64,000 nucleotides of DNA from SIRX01 sp965214475 (GTDB lineage: Bacteria > Actinomycetota > Rubrobacteria > Rubrobacterales > Rubrobacteraceae), in contig OZ243953.1 in NCBI GenBank assembly GCA_965214475.1, positions 1,302,001 through 1,366,000 of the forward strand, read 5' to 3'. The notes under the pieces were generated by a model. That model had not been told where the DNA came from. It was given only the letters and a program-made list of their open reading frames with translations, and made no database searches. The position numbers and the translations under genes were made by a program. The number at the start of each line of letters is the position of its first letter. Position 1 is the first letter of the stretch. Shown one piece after another: positions 16,706 through 24,612 of the stretch.

Positions 16706-17658
16706 AGACCTCCCCCACGGGCTATGAGTTTCCGTTGGTCGGTCCGGGAGGAGAGAAGATCGACCTGTGGCGCACCTTCCGCTCCCACGGTATCGCCTCG
16801 CTGCCGCCTATGTTCTTCGATGAAGAACCACAAACTTTCGAGATAACGGTTCCCGTAGAAGGCTACAGGCCTCGAACAGTGCTCATAAAACCCGGAACCA
16901 GCGCGAGAGGATTCGTGGTCGTGGCTGGATCGCCACTAAAACCTGGTGGGGAAAAGAATCTGCGGGAAACAATACGATACATCCTCCGGCTAGAAGAAGA
17001 CCTGTCGGAATTTTACGCACTGGCATCCGAAGATCCCGAACTTGAGTGGGTAACATCGGGCGCAGGACGTATGGTGCGAAGTCCCACAGTGTTCGAGGAG
17101 GTCGTGAAGACTATCTGCACCACAAACTGCGCCTGGTCCGCCACCGAACGCATGGTCGGGGCGCTGGTCGAACACCTTGGAGAGCTGGCGCCGGAGGCAC
17201 CAGATACGGGACCATACGGACGCGCCTTTCCCACTCCGCAGGCGATGGCCGGGGCAGGCGAAGACTTCTATCGGGAAGTAGTTCGGGCCGGCTACCGGGG
17301 ACGTTACCTGGAGTCGCTCTCCCGCTCCGTCGCCGAAGGTTCGCTAGACCTCGAATCGTTGGGAGAGGCGAACCCGGAAAAACTCCCCGACGAGGAGCTA
17401 GAGAAACGACTGCTGGAGCTGCCGGGGGTCGGCCCGTATGCTGCTGCGCACGTCATGATGATGTTGGGACGTTACTCCAGGCTCATCCTCGACTCCTGGA
17501 CCCGGCCCAAATATGCCCGGCTCGCCGGAAAAGAATCCGTTACCGAGGCAGAGATAAAGCGCCGTTTCGCCCGTTACGGGAATTACGCAGGATTGGCGTT
17601 CTGGCTCTACATCACGCAGGACTGGACGCCGGAGCCCGGGTTAGCGTCGGGGACCTAG
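16702..17658 (+). CDS. HhH-GPD superfamily DNA glycosylase (AlkA/3-methyladenine type)
   Basis: 318 residues, GTG start overlapping the rad50 stop by 4 bp. The helix-hairpin-helix LPGVGPYAAAH near residue 240 and the catalytic Asp in LILDSW (about D264) define the HhH-GPD fold of base-excision-repair glycosylases. The N-terminal half (FRSHGIASLPP, then TFEITVPV and VVVAGSPL) resembles the AlkA/OGG1 beta domain. The position of the OGG1/Nth lysine is a Tyr (GPY), so a monofunctional enzyme is likely. Substrate is unknown; alkylated bases are one option. Linkage to mre11-rad50 ties it to DNA repair. Its 3' end overlaps the convergent PH-domain gene by 18 bp. Confidence 0.85.
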   Translation: MKTSPTGYEFPLVGPGGEKIDLWRTFRSHGIASLPPMFFDEEPQTFEITVPVEGYRPRTVLIKPGTSARGFVVVAGSPLKPGGEKNLRETIRYILRLEEDLSEFYALASEDPELEWVTSGAGRMVRSPTVFEEVVKTICTTNCAWSATERMVGALVEHLGELAPEAPDTGPYGRAFPTPQAMAGAGEDFYREVVRAGYRGRYLESLSRSVAEGSLDLESLGEANPEKLPDEELEKRLLELPGVGPYAAAHVMMMLGRYSRLILDSWTRPKYARLAGKESVTEAEIKRRFARYGNYAGLAFWLYITQDWTPEPGLASGT

Positions 17659-19092
17659 CAAGCGCAGGAGCCCAAACGCTGAGGTAGATTCCAGGTCTAC
17701 GACGTTGATCTCCGTGCCGCCTCCACTGGAGGCTACTCTTACCCGAAAAGTCGCCAGCCGGGCGCGACGCTGGAACGGACTCCGCACTACGCTCCGCGAC
17801 TGTAGCCGACGACGCGGCGCGATCGAGGTCGTGCGGCCCAGGCTCCTGGAGCGCGCCACCAGCCAGTCATCCGCCACCTCCCATCCCGCATCCCGGTAGC
17901 GGAGCCAACCGTACAGAGCCGCCGGTATTGCCAGAGGCAAGAATGCAAAACCAACCAGAATAGAATCCAGAATGAAGCCAAGCTGCACCCCAGCCACCAT
18001 GGCGAGCAGAAGGACCACGATCGTAGACCGGAACACGTACCGTCGCAGAGAGCGTCTCGGTAACGGCCTCAACTCCGGCTCAATGGCAAACTCCGGGGCA
18101 GCTTCTTTCAACAATTTCACGGCTTCCCTACGGGGCAGGAGTGGGAAGATAGTGGTCGATACGGCTACGTCTTCCGTGCCGGTTCCGTAACCTGCACTCT
18201 CGACCCGGAGCAAGGCGAAGCCAAACGGCTGGCGTAGGACGCCTTCTACTATACGGACGGCCTGTATGCGCGCTAGTGGTATCGTGGCCTCGCGTTTCTC
18301 CAGAAGGCCGCGCTTTATGTAGAGGAAATCCCCTTCTCTTGAAAGGGTAAATCCTGCATAGGAGAGTATCGTTCCACCAATAGCCAGAAACCAGGCAAAG
18401 AGTCCTACAGCAAGTGCTATGACAGCGAGGGCGAGGATAGAGTTCGGCGCTATGAATTCGTAGATTCGGCCGAAAAGCCGTTCTGAAACGAGGTTGTCGA
18501 AGAACTGGGAGCCGATGGCGACCAGGGACAAGGCCACCCCGATCTGGCCGCTCGTCGCACCGGCGATCAGTAGCTCTTTTGTCCCGAGCTGTCGTAGAAC
18601 AGTGGGTCTGGCCTCTTTCTCTTCTTCATCCACTTCGGACCGCGTGCCTTCGAGCTCCCCTCGCAACCGGTCGGCGGCGGCACGGTCCAGGGCGGAGAGT
18701 GAGGCATCGGATTCGGTCATTCCGCCACCGGCTGTTTCGATCCTCACTTCAACGACCTGGAAGAGGCGTTGGATTATTCCCTGCACGGTATCTACGGACT
18801 GGACGTGCTCCAGCGGAATCGTCCGCTCGTTCTTTTGCAACACGCCCTGGCGCAGGTGGAAAGCCCTGTCGGAGGTCCAGTACCGCGTCGCCCGCCAAGA
18901 GAGGATTCCCCACACCGCCGAGCCAACGACCACGACTGTAGCGCCGAGGATCAGGTAGAGCGAGAGGTTCATCCCGCCTCCAAAGATGGCCGCCGCGCCA
19001 CCGGCGGCGAGAAGCCCCACCCAACGCCGTACCGTCTTTACCGCCCCGATAAGCATGGCCGCAGGATGGAGACGACGAACCTCAGAGTTCAT
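17641..19092 (-). CDS. Bacterial PH-domain (DUF304/YdbT-like) membrane protein
   Basis: 483 residues. Tandem bPH2 (DUF304) repeats: each has a two-helix hydrophobic hairpin followed by a W-x(n)-F-x-L-x-x-G beta domain (RATRYWTSDRAFHLRQGVLQ; SREGDFLYIKRGLLEKREATIPL). Arg-Ile-Gln-x-V repeats (HVQSVDTVQGI, RIQAVRIVEGV) are typical. Six or more membrane segments appear. YdbS/YdbT-type proteins sit in the cytoplasmic membrane of Firmicutes and Actinobacteria, with roles suggested in stress and antimicrobial tolerance. It overlaps the partner gene by 11 bp. Confidence 0.9.
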   Translation of the reverse strand: MNSEVRRLHPAAMLIGAVKTVRRWVGLLAAGGAAAIFGGGMNLSLYLILGATVVVVGSAVWGILSWRATRYWTSDRAFHLRQGVLQKNERTIPLEHVQSVDTVQGIIQRLFQVVEVRIETAGGGMTESDASLSALDRAAADRLRGELEGTRSEVDEEEKEARPTVLRQLGTKELLIAGATSGQIGVALSLVAIGSQFFDNLVSERLFGRIYEFIAPNSILALAVIALAVGLFAWFLAIGGTILSYAGFTLSREGDFLYIKRGLLEKREATIPLARIQAVRIVEGVLRQPFGFALLRVESAGYGTGTEDVAVSTTIFPLLPRREAVKLLKEAAPEFAIEPELRPLPRRSLRRYVFRSTIVVLLLAMVAGVQLGFILDSILVGFAFLPLAIPAALYGWLRYRDAGWEVADDWLVARSRSLGRTTSIAPRRRLQSRSVVRSPFQRRARLATFRVRVASSGGGTEINVVDLESTSAFGLLRLLGPRR

Positions 19093-19561
19093 CTTGCTCC
19101 CGCGTCAGCTCGGAGATTCGGTCCCGCACCTCAGCAGCATCCGGTGCGGAGAGCTCCGGGATGTGGTTCGACCCGGCGGCCGTGTAGAAGATGACCGTGG
19201 CAAGCCCGAACCAGCGTTGCAACGGGCCGTGTTGGGTATCCACGTGTTGGATGCGGGCGAGCGGCACCAGAGTACGGCTCACCCAGATAATGCCTCGCTG
19301 GAGATCCACTTCATCCTCCCGGATCTCATACCGCCAGCGCCGCCACCGGAGCGTCGGCAACACCCCGACGACCAGCCCGTAGAGCACTATCACCGCGAGC
19401 AGTGGCAATACCCCGATAAGAATGGAGAAGTCCAGCCGCCAAATTAGAAGCCATCCCGCAGCGCCGGCCGCTACTAGCAGTGGCGCGTTCCAGAGAGCGC
19501 TAGATATCCGCCACAGGGTCATGGCCCGCGGATCCAGCCTCTCTGACGGCTCACCTTTCAC
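19082..19561 (-). CDS. Bacterial PH-domain (YdbS-like) membrane protein
   Basis: 159 residues. Two hydrophobic segments (residues about 25-44 and 51-72) then a single bPH2 domain: WRRWRYEIREDEVDLQRGI, VPLARIQHVDTQHGPLQRWFGL, and TAAGSNHIPEL. It matches YdbS, the short partner of YdbT. The gene is directly upstream of the YdbT-like gene and overlaps it, so both should form one complex. The first 15 residues are basic and acidic, without a cleavable signal peptide. Confidence 0.88.
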   Translation of the reverse strand: MKGEPSERLDPRAMTLWRISSALWNAPLLVAAGAAGWLLIWRLDFSILIGVLPLLAVIVLYGLVVGVLPTLRWRRWRYEIREDEVDLQRGIIWVSRTLVPLARIQHVDTQHGPLQRWFGLATVIFYTAAGSNHIPELSAPDAAEVRDRISELTREQDEL

Positions 19562-19567
19562 CTTTCT

Positions 19568-20608
19568 TTAAGAGAGTTGGACTACGGGGCGGCCGCGCAG
19601 GTCTTTAGCGGCTAGCTGACCGCAGGCGGCATCTATGTCGTTGCCCCGGCTCGGACGGAGCGTCGCGGAAAGACCGAGTTCTTTCGCGTAGTTCAGGAAG
19701 TCTTTCGCCCGCTTCTTAGAGGTCGCCGTGTAGCCGGTATCCGTCCAGTTAAAGCGGAGGAGGTTCAGGTGGTAGAGCGGATGGTCAAGAACTTGCGACA
19801 GCGCTTCGACGTGCTCGTCGGTATCGTTGACCTCGGCGAGCAGCGTGTACTCGAAAAAGAGTTTGCGGTTTGTTTTGTCCACGAAATAGCGGGCGGCGGA
19901 CATAAGTTCGGGGATCTGGTGCCGGGATGCAACGGGCATGATCTCTCTGCGCTGTTCCTCAAACGGGGTGTGCAGCGAAATCGCCAGGTGAAACTGCTCC
20001 GGCTCGTCGGCGTAACGCCGGATCTTGTCCACCAAACCACTTGTAGAGGCCGCGATGTGCCGGGCCGCCAGTCCAAATCCGTCCGGGTCGTTCAGGACCT
20101 TGAGCGCCAGGATCGTCTCGTTGTAGTTCAGGAACGGCTCCCCCATTCCCATAACCACGACGTTTGAGATCCGCTCCGGCGCGACGTCCCGCGCGGCGAC
20201 GAAGACCTGCTCCGCTATCTCGCGAGCTTTCAGATTCCGTTTTATGCCCATAAGCCCCGTGGCGCAGAAGGTGCAAGCCATCGGGCAGCCGATCTGGGTC
20301 GAGATGCAGACGGTGTGCCGCCCCTTCTCCGGAATCATGACCGTCTCTATGGCGTGGCCGTCGTGGGTGTAGAAGAGGTATTTGCGGGTTCCATCGCTGG
20401 CCTCAAACTGGCGTTCCAGCGTCATCGTTGCCGCCGGGATTTTCTCCGCTAGATCGGTCCGCAATCCTTTGGGTAGCGTGGTCGCCTCGTCCCAGTCGCG
20501 GATAAGTGAACCCGTGAGTGCGGCGTAGACTTGCTTGAGCCTGTAAGCGGGCTCGCCACGCTCTTCGAGAAATTTCTGTACGTCCGGTAGATACTCTAGT
20601 GCCTTCAT
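19568..20608 (-). CDS. rlmN: 23S rRNA (adenine(2503)-C(2))-methyltransferase RlmN
   Basis: 346 residues. A radical-SAM enzyme that methylates A2503 of 23S rRNA and A37 of some tRNAs. The cluster motif CPMACTFCATG gives the CxxxCxxC iron-sulfur ligands. VVVMGMGEPFLNYN is the SAM-binding signature; LRFNWTDTG and RPSRGNDIDAACGQL (methyl-carrying Cys) complete the family. Its start lies about 90 bp from the divergent MarP-like gene. Another reading frame inside it is a shadow. Confidence 0.96.
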   Translation of the reverse strand: MKALEYLPDVQKFLEERGEPAYRLKQVYAALTGSLIRDWDEATTLPKGLRTDLAEKIPAATMTLERQFEASDGTRKYLFYTHDGHAIETVMIPEKGRHTVCISTQIGCPMACTFCATGLMGIKRNLKAREIAEQVFVAARDVAPERISNVVVMGMGEPFLNYNETILALKVLNDPDGFGLAARHIAASTSGLVDKIRRYADEPEQFHLAISLHTPFEEQRREIMPVASRHQIPELMSAARYFVDKTNRKLFFEYTLLAEVNDTDEHVEALSQVLDHPLYHLNLLRFNWTDTGYTATSKKRAKDFLNYAKELGLSATLRPSRGNDIDAACGQLAAKDLRGRPVVQLS

Positions 20609-20687
20609 TGTTCGGGATTATACCGGCGATGCGGAAAGTATCACCCCTGGCCCCGTAAAAGGTGCGGCAAAAACCCCACTCCGAGGT

Positions 20688-20700
20688 TAAAATTTAGGGG
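20688..20700 (+). promoter_or_regulatory. Candidate -10 box for a leaderless marP-like transcript
   Basis: TAAAAT at 20688-20693 is 6 nt before the GTG start of the protease gene. Transcription would then begin at or beside the start codon, giving a leaderless mRNA, which is common in actinobacteria. The only purine-rich stretch (CCGAGG) is 14 nt upstream and weak as a ribosome-binding site. No clear -35 is visible at 17 nt spacing. Confidence 0.35.
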
Positions 20701-21848
20701 TGAGCGTTCTGGATCTCTTTATCTTGCTGTTTGTGGTGCTCGTGGTGGCGCGTGGCGCCCGGACGGGTTTTCTCGCAGGGGTTTTCTCGCTTGCCGGGGT
20801 AGTTCTGGGCGTTTCTCTGGGTTCCCGGCTGGCGCCGCTTCTGGTACCGGAGAACGAGAGTTTAGTTTTTCGGGCTGGAGTGACGCTGGCGAGTATCCTG
20901 GCTTTCGCCGTATTAGGAGACGTCTTGGCGCGGGCTATCGGGCGTTCGATCCGTTCCCGGTTGCGAGGCTCGGCCTCCGCGAGTCTGGACGGACTGGGCG
21001 GGGCAGCGCTGGGTTTGGCGCTCTCATTGACGCTCGTCTGGGTGGTCGGGCTGTTCGTGCTCCAGGCTCCACCGCTCGCGAGCCTCCATCCCACGCTAAG
21101 AGAATCCCAAATATTGCAGGCTCTAAACCAGAGGATGCCCTCGCAGTTCTTTACCGAGGCCGTCTCTAAGCTGGATCCGCTGCCCCAGATCCGGGCTCCC
21201 CAGGCAAATGTAGAAAATCCGGACGCCGGTATAGTCCAGGATCCGGAAGTGATCGAAGCGGCCTCTCAAGCGGTACGGGTTACCGGGATAGCCTGTGGTT
21301 ATGGCGTCGAGGGCTCCGGCTGGATTGTGGCACCGAACCTGGTAGTTACAAATGCCCACGTCGTCGCGGGTGAGATCGCAACCCGGGTTCAGGTTGGTGG
21401 ATCGGGAGCTAGTGAGCGGGCCCGGGTGGTTCTTTTCGACAAGAAGAACGATATAGCCATCCTCCGCGTCCGTGGATTGGACGCGCCTTCGATGACGCTG
21501 GCAGACCCCGAACCCGGAGAGCCGGTGGCCGTTCTCGGTTTTCCGGAGAACGGCCCGCTAGACATCCGCCCGGGGCGGACGGGTGAGACGCGGCGGGTAA
21601 TTTCCACGGATGCCTACAACAATGGGCCCGTAGAACGCACGGTGACTAGCTTCCGCGTGTACGTCAGGCCCGGCAACTCCGGTGGTCCGGTCGTAAACGA
21701 GGACGGGGAGGTGGTCTCTACCGTCTTCGCCAGCCAGGCCAACTCCAGCAACTCCGGCTACGGCATCCCTTCCCGGCTCGTTCAACAACGCCTGGAGGTC
21801 GCGTCCCAGCGCGCCAACCCGGTGAGCACCGGCAAGTGCATCAACTAG
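20700..21848 (+). CDS. marP: MarP-like membrane serine protease (CvpA plus trypsin-like domain)
   Basis: 382 residues. The first about 130 residues hold four membrane segments of the CvpA/colicin-V type, then a loop and a chymotrypsin-like protease domain. The catalytic triad is visible: His220 in NAHVVAG, Asp251 in NDIAILR, Ser327 in GNSGGP. In mycobacteria this architecture (MarP) is the periplasmic protease needed for acid resistance. Two Cys in the extracellular domain and at the C-terminus (KCIN) could form the redox-sensitive disulfide known in MarP. Active site and topology indicate periplasmic proteolysis. It is divergent from rlmN. Confidence 0.9.
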   Translation: MSVLDLFILLFVVLVVARGARTGFLAGVFSLAGVVLGVSLGSRLAPLLVPENESLVFRAGVTLASILAFAVLGDVLARAIGRSIRSRLRGSASASLDGLGGAALGLALSLTLVWVVGLFVLQAPPLASLHPTLRESQILQALNQRMPSQFFTEAVSKLDPLPQIRAPQANVENPDAGIVQDPEVIEAASQAVRVTGIACGYGVEGSGWIVAPNLVVTNAHVVAGEIATRVQVGGSGASERARVVLFDKKNDIAILRVRGLDAPSMTLADPEPGEPVAVLGFPENGPLDIRPGRTGETRRVISTDAYNNGPVERTVTSFRVYVRPGNSGGPVVNEDGEVVSTVFASQANSSNSGYGIPSRLVQQRLEVASQRANPVSTGKCIN

Positions 21849-21870
21849 GCCCAAGAAACGAGGAGATCCC

Positions 21871-22620
21871 ATAAGCCTCGAAGTGATCGGGGCCGGATTC
21901 GGCCGGACGAGCACCATGGCGCTCAAGGCGGCGCTCGAAGGACTCGGCTTCGACCCCTGCTACCACATGTCCGAGGTGTTTGAGAACCCGGACCACATCG
22001 AAACGTGGGACGCAGCCGCCAACGGGCATCCGGTAAGCTAGCAGCATTTTTTGGAAGACTACAAAGCCACCGTAGACTGGCCCGGCTGCACGTTCTACAA
22101 GGGGCTGATGCAAGAGTACCCTGAGGCAAAGGTCCTGCTCAGCGTCCGCGACCCGGACAAGTGGTACGAGAGCGCCTCAAACACCATCTACAACGTGCGC
22201 CGCGTGAGCACCACCTCTCCTTTTACGGTGGCGATCTCGGTTGCCGGGGTCTTTGTCCCGCGCGTAAAATGCGGAGCCCGGATGGTCAACAACCTCATCT
22301 GGGATCGGACGTTCGACGGACGTTTCGAAGACCGCCGCTACGCCATAGAAGTCTTCAACCGGCACAACGAAGAGTCAATACGAAGCGTTCCGGAAGACCG
22401 GCTACTGGTATACGAGGTAAAAGAGGGCTGGGAGCCGCTGTGTGAATTCCTGGAGGTCGAAGTGCCTGCGGATAAACCATTTCCGCACCTCAACGACTCG
22501 GGCGACTTTCGTAGAATGATCCTTACCCGATTTGCTGTCGCCTTCACCGTACCGGCTGTCCTGACGCTGGTGGTTCTTCTGATCTTCATCCTCCGACTCG
22601 CCACGCGACGCCAGAGATAG
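21871..22620 (+). pseudogene. Sulfotransferase family protein interrupted by TAG
   Basis: One frame from 21871 to 22620 reads as a sulfotransferase-family protein: EVIGAGFGRTSTMALKAALE (PAPS 5'-phosphosulfate loop), then SVRDPDKWYES (3'-phosphate-binding Arg/Ser) and, at the C-terminus, a membrane segment (LTRFAVAFTVPAVLTLVVLL). A TAG at 22039-22041 interrupts it after 56 codons, probably TGG to TAG (S-x-QHF context). AGGAG lies 5 nt before an ATA in place of ATG; a GTG at 21880 is an alternative start. The 189-residue fragment after the TAG has its own TTG start but lacks the phosphosulfate loop. Single-base error or true decay cannot be told apart. Confidence 0.75.
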
Positions 22621-22630
22621 AGACTCTGTT

Positions 22631-22822
22631 CTAGCCGCCCTCTTCGCGGATTATTTTCTCCAGCGCTATCCGGCTGCGTCTTAGCTCCGCCTCGACCGTC
22701 GAGAGTCGTGCGAGCGAGGTTTCGCCCATCCGGTCGCGCTCGACTTCTAGGGCGACGGTGGAGGCGGCCTCGTCTATGGCCGTTACAGCGCTTTCGAGAG
22801 TTAGCAAGCCTTGTTGGTCCAT
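22631..22822 (-). CDS. Small coiled-coil-like hypothetical protein
   Basis: 63 residues from the ATG at 22822. Helical with a heptad feel (LESAVTAIDEAASTVALEVERDRMGE, AELRRSRIALEKIIREEGG). There is no obvious ribosome-binding site. A longer frame to 22882 runs into the preceding TM2 gene, so I use the shorter start. It lies directly downstream of the TM2 gene on the same strand. Function unknown. Confidence 0.5.
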   Translation of the reverse strand: MDQQGLLTLESAVTAIDEAASTVALEVERDRMGETSLARLSTVEAELRRSRIALEKIIREEGG

Positions 22823-22832
22823 GACATGGATA

Positions 22833-23063
22833 TTAACGCAAACCGTAGCGGGCGTTCTTGCGTTCGGCCACGAAGTACGCATCGAAAATAGCCCAGACCC
22901 AGACGATAGCCAGCGGAATCCAGCCGATCAGGATGCCCGTCAGAATTCCATTGACCACCTGAACCAAAATAATGACGAGCCCTTTGAGGATCTGGCCGTT
23001 GTATATCTGCCCCAATCCCGAGATAAAGAAGCTCAAAACTGCTGCTATACCGGAGTTCTTCAT
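22833..23063 (-). CDS. TM2 domain-containing membrane protein
   Basis: 76 residues. Two hydrophobic segments with the TM2 signature: AAVLSFFISGLGQIYNGQILKG, a polar turn, then TGILIGWIPLAIVWVWAIFDAYFVA. TM2 proteins are small inner-membrane proteins with no assigned activity. A basic tail (ERKNARYGLR) follows the second helix. The following small gene shares this strand. Confidence 0.85.
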   Translation of the reverse strand: MKNSGIAAVLSFFISGLGQIYNGQILKGLVIILVQVVNGILTGILIGWIPLAIVWVWAIFDAYFVAERKNARYGLR

Positions 23064-23119
23064 AAAACTTTCACCTCATCGAGTAATTTACCGTTCGAAT
23101 ATTCATACGTCCGGACGGG

Positions 23120-23533
23120 CTAGGAGTTTCGGTGCAGCTCTTTGAGCCGCAGATATTCCGGGTCTTCGGCGGCCGCCCGCCACTTTTCGTAGAAGATCTC
23201 CGCCGAGCGGGCTTTTATCGGGTCCTCTGTCTCCAACGGCTGACTTTTCTTGCCACCCTTGTGCTTCGCGTAGCGCCGCGACCGGGTGTAGCCCATCTGC
23301 AGATATTTCCTCGCCACGTCCATCCCGACGAAATCTTTCTCGGAACGATACTCAAGAAACTTCTCCCAGATCGCCCCCGATGCTTTCCGCGCTACCTGCT
23401 CGTCTCTAAAACCCCATAAAGGTAACAACTCACTCTTGTAAGGTTCCGCGTGGAACACTCCCTGCTCCCCACGTCCTATCTCGTAGGCCTCCGGATGCTC
23501 TCTAAGATTTATATTGTCATAGGGATACGCCAT
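23120..23533 (-). CDS. DUF4385 family protein
   Basis: 137 residues from the ATG at 23533 (a GTG at 23554 would add seven residues). Motifs of DUF4385 are evident: NINLREHPEAYEIGRGEQGVF, EPYKSELLPLWGF, KDFVGMDVARKYLQMGYTRS, RRYAKHKGGKK and SAEIFYEKWRAAAEDPEY. The fold and role are not known. The conserved Arg/His/Lys content suggests a nucleic-acid or anion-binding pocket, which is an inference. Confidence 0.85.
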   Translation of the reverse strand: MAYPYDNINLREHPEAYEIGRGEQGVFHAEPYKSELLPLWGFRDEQVARKASGAIWEKFLEYRSEKDFVGMDVARKYLQMGYTRSRRYAKHKGGKKSQPLETEDPIKARSAEIFYEKWRAAAEDPEYLRLKELHRNS

Positions 23534-23691
23534 GCCGAAAAGTATATATCCCACCTCAGATGCGTCACGCCTAGCATCCTCGACCTCGAATCCCCTAAAA
23601 CGATCTACCGCCTACCCTCGCCACAAACGTTGTGTGCCCCGGTCCGACGTGAGATGATCCGTACCACGATCGGCGCTTCGAGGGAGAGATA

Positions 23692-24612
23692 ATGTCAAAG
23701 ACGAAAAAGAGTAAAGGATCAGGAAAGTTTAACGCTAAAGCTAAGAATAAATCTAATGGTAAAGCCAAAGGTCGGGTGGCGGAGGGTACGGCGGCGGCGG
23801 AGAAAGCCGTACCCAAGATAGAGCGCACCAAGTCTGGCAGGATCAAGAAGAGTGTCTATGAGGCAGAGCTTGATAGGCTCCAGATCGAGCTGGTCAAGCT
23901 TCAGGAGTACATCAAGGAAGAAGGGTTGCGGGTCGTGGTCGTGTTCGAGGGCCGCGACGCGGCGGGTAAGGGCGGAACGATCAAACGCATCCAAGAGGCG
24001 ATGAACCCACGGGTTTGCCGGGTCGCCGCGCTGCCGGCGCCGAGCGACCGTGAGCGAACCCAGTGGTACTTCCAGCGCTACGTGGCCGAGCTACCGTCCG
24101 CCGGCGAGATGGTCTTGTTCGACCGCTCCTGGTACAACCGGGCCGGCGTCGAGCGGGTGATGGGCTTCTGTACGGAGGAGGAATACCAGGAATTCCTCCG
24201 GGCGACGCCGCTCTTCGAGGAGATGCTGATACGCTCGAACATCAAGCTCGTCAAGTATTGGTTCTCCGTTTCCGACGACGAACAGGAGCGTCGCTTCCAG
24301 GATCGGCTGGAGGACCCGAGCAAGCACTGGAAACTCAGCCCGATGGACCTCGAATCCCGCAAGCGGTGGGTGGACTACTCCCGGGCAAAGGACGTCATGT
24401 TCGCCAGCACCGACACGAAGCTGTCGCCCTGGTGGGTCGTCGAGGCCGACGTCAAGCGGCATGCACGACTGGACACTATAAGCCACCTGCTTTCGAGCAT
24501 CCCCTACAAATACGAGCCGAAGCCGCCGCTGGAGCTACCCGAGCGTCAGGAAGACACCAGCTACGTGCGGCCACCGCGCGAAACTATGCGCTACGTGCCG
24601 GAGAGGTACTAA
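23692..24612 (+). CDS. ppk2: Polyphosphate kinase 2 (PPK2)
   Basis: 306 residues. The N-terminal 50 residues are Lys/Gly/Ala-rich and disordered (basic, possibly polyphosphate-binding). The kinase core follows: Walker A FEGRDAAGKGGT, then PAPSDRERTQWYFQRY and Walker B VLFDRSWYNRAGVERVMGFC, KYWFSVSDDEQERRF lid region and WVDYSRAKDVM. PPK2 transfers phosphate between polyphosphate and nucleotides. It sets phosphate and nucleotide pools under stress. The 3' end overlaps the convergent debranching-type gene by 4 bp. Confidence 0.93.
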   Translation: MSKTKKSKGSGKFNAKAKNKSNGKAKGRVAEGTAAAEKAVPKIERTKSGRIKKSVYEAELDRLQIELVKLQEYIKEEGLRVVVVFEGRDAAGKGGTIKRIQEAMNPRVCRVAALPAPSDRERTQWYFQRYVAELPSAGEMVLFDRSWYNRAGVERVMGFCTEEEYQEFLRATPLFEEMLIRSNIKLVKYWFSVSDDEQERRFQDRLEDPSKHWKLSPMDLESRKRWVDYSRAKDVMFASTDTKLSPWWVVEADVKRHARLDTISHLLSSIPYKYEPKPPLELPERQEDTSYVRPPRETMRYVPERY

